A stretch of DNA of 64,000 bases from Geosiphon pyriformis (Eukaryota; Glomeromycota; Glomeromycetes; Archaeosporales; Geosiphonaceae). The stretch covers positions 40,231-104,230 of the forward strand of contig JAAOMT010000770.1 of the NCBI GenBank assembly GCA_016748015.1, given 5' to 3'. The notes under the pieces were generated by a model that was given only the letters and a program-made list of their open reading frames with translations, had not been told where the DNA came from and made no database searches. Shown here one piece after another: positions 62,927-64,000 of this stretch (position 1 is its first letter; every line of letters starts with the position of its first letter). Made by a program: the position numbers and the translations under genes.

Positions 62927-63388
62927 CTAGTTAAAGTTAACTAAACTCTGCTTATTATGGATTTTATTTCGCGACTTCTGCCTTTTCTTCGAAAAGAAAA
63001 CTTTTTCATTCCCATTGTTCAGTTCTGATTTTTGAGCATTTCGAGAAGAAAAAAGCTGGCTGGCAGATTTTCGAATTTTAAAAGGCTGACTAGTGAACTT
63101 TCGAAATGGAAAAATCTGGCTAGCAGATTTTCTAAGACTTTTTGTTGTTTTAAAATCTGGGATATTTCTGGTCTCTATATGTAAATTTTTACGAGAATGA
63201 AAAAATTCATTATCTTCCTCGGTTATCCCAAATGAATTGCTGTGAGTGTGTTCTTCTTCTTTATAAGAATTTTTTTTGTTAAATAACCAATTTATACAAA
63301 AAGTGTAAAAATTTTCATTGAGGTTAATAAATTTTTGATGTTTTATGGAATTTGAACATCTACTTCGCAGGTTAAAAAAGTTAAACAA
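62927..63388 (-). CDS. Basic serine-rich protein, upstream exon(s)
   Basis: An open frame of about 150 codons with three spaced copies of a basic/Ser motif: LRKSASQIFPFRKF, TSQPFKIRKSASQLF and SSRNAQKS. Upstream it has no ATG; the frame stays open to about 63445. A preceding ATG (ATGACTATAAAAG, near 63456) with a donor-like GTTAGT could be a first exon. Between this frame and the next exon there are two stops (near 62935), so the splice structure is incomplete. RKxS-type sites suggest a substrate of basophilic kinases; this is inference. Confidence 0.4.
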   Translation of the reverse strand: MFNFFNLRSRCSNSIKHQKFINLNENFYTFCINWLFNKKNSYKEEEHTHSNSFGITEEDNEFFHSRKNLHIETRNIPDFKTTKSLRKSASQIFPFRKFTSQPFKIRKSASQLFSSRNAQKSELNNGNEKVFFSKKRQKSRNKIHNKQSLVNFN

Positions 63389-64000
63389 ACTTGATACTTT
63401 ATTTAAAAGTAATTCTTTGCACCGAAAATTCCCACTAACCTTTTATAGTCATTCGTGACCAATAAAATAAACGGAAAATCTAAAAATATATCGCCATCAT
63501 TTTTGTTTAACTTTTTATCAGATATAGAGTTAATTTAAATGTTTTGAGTATTGCAATGAGGGGTTTCCAAATTTTCAAAATGTTTGGTCTATAACAAGCC
63601 AAATTCAAATAATTAAGCTTCCAGGTTTTTTAAGCCAATGGCCTAGTAATACAACCCGTTCCAAAGTTTTAAAATCTGAACTTTATATCGCCATTTTACG
63701 CAGAATCATAAAACTCAATTGAAGCTATCCTTTCACAATTCACCGGACAATTTATTGTTTGTTTTGCAAGAATTCTTTTCAATTAGTCGTTTATAAAACA
63801 TTTCCTTATACTTAAATACCGCCACAAGTATTAATGAAAATATTTTTAAATGACGCGTTTTATGATGAGACAGTTAAACCTTATATATTCAATCAAATAA
63901 CACATGCCTAATATAATGTTTTACAATGGTGATTTTGATAAGAGATAATCCGAAAATTCCGCAATTGAATTAATTACCCGCGATGAATCATGATCTATGG
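63389..64000. other. Right-edge spacer
   Basis: Composition is ordinary for the window. It may hold the promoter and first exon of the serine-rich gene on the minus strand. No other feature is supported. Confidence 0.35.

Overview
The window looks like nuclear DNA of a very AT-rich, intron-dense fungus, most likely an arbuscular mycorrhizal fungus (Glomeromycotina) or a close Mucoromycota relative. The basis is genes split by many 60-100 bp GT-AG introns with CTAAC/TTAAT-like branch sites, kelch-repeat and GPCR-like families of the kind expanded in these fungi, long AT-only stretches, and scattered relics of Tc1/mariner transposons. The species is an inference from style and gene content, not proven.

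Layout. 1-8.3 kb: the 5' end of a secreted-protein gene (minus strand), a decayed cytochrome P450, and a few orphan coding fragments. 8.3-26.9 kb: three paralogous seven-helix GPCR-like receptor genes (8295-9742 +, 20537-21851 +, 25619-26929 -). All three have four exons with the same intron positions and phases, so they are local duplicates. Between them lie a candidate mini-gene, a broken class-3 lipase and several broken Tc1/mariner transposases. 27.9-29.5 kb: a secreted or membrane-anchored kelch-repeat protein, divergent from the third receptor. 29.5-37.6 kb: an AT-rich desert containing a 3.8-kb element bounded by 39-bp imperfect inverted repeats (33770-37577). 38.3-41.9 kb: a 12-exon gene that appears to join a chromodomain-like fold, a long disordered linker, a SPOC-like domain and a BRCT- or PIN-like C-terminal part. 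This order recalls the heterochromatin proteins Chp1 (RITS) and TASOR (HUSH). 42-45.5 kb: a poorly resolved membrane-like gene and a serine-rich protein gene encoded over a (GAT)n repeat. 48-50.8 kb: a SCOC-type short coiled-coil protein, tail-to-tail with a six-exon cyclopropane-fatty-acyl-phospholipid synthase. 53-62.3 kb: a second AT desert with a 44-bp perfect GC-containing palindrome near its middle (57012-57055). 62.5-63.4 kb: basic, serine-rich reading frames with repeated RSASQ-type motifs.

The intact genes cover signal reception (receptors), surface or secreted proteins (kelch, signal-peptide gene), membrane-lipid modification (CFA synthase), trafficking/autophagy (SCOC) and chromatin silencing (the Chp1/TASOR-like candidate). 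There is no operon logic; the region is a mosaic of live genes, gene relics and AT-rich spacers. Splice models were read by eye. Those of the receptors, the kelch gene, CFA synthase and SCOC each close to an exact multiple of three. The chromatin gene closes only with a less typical splice acceptor or a one-base change.
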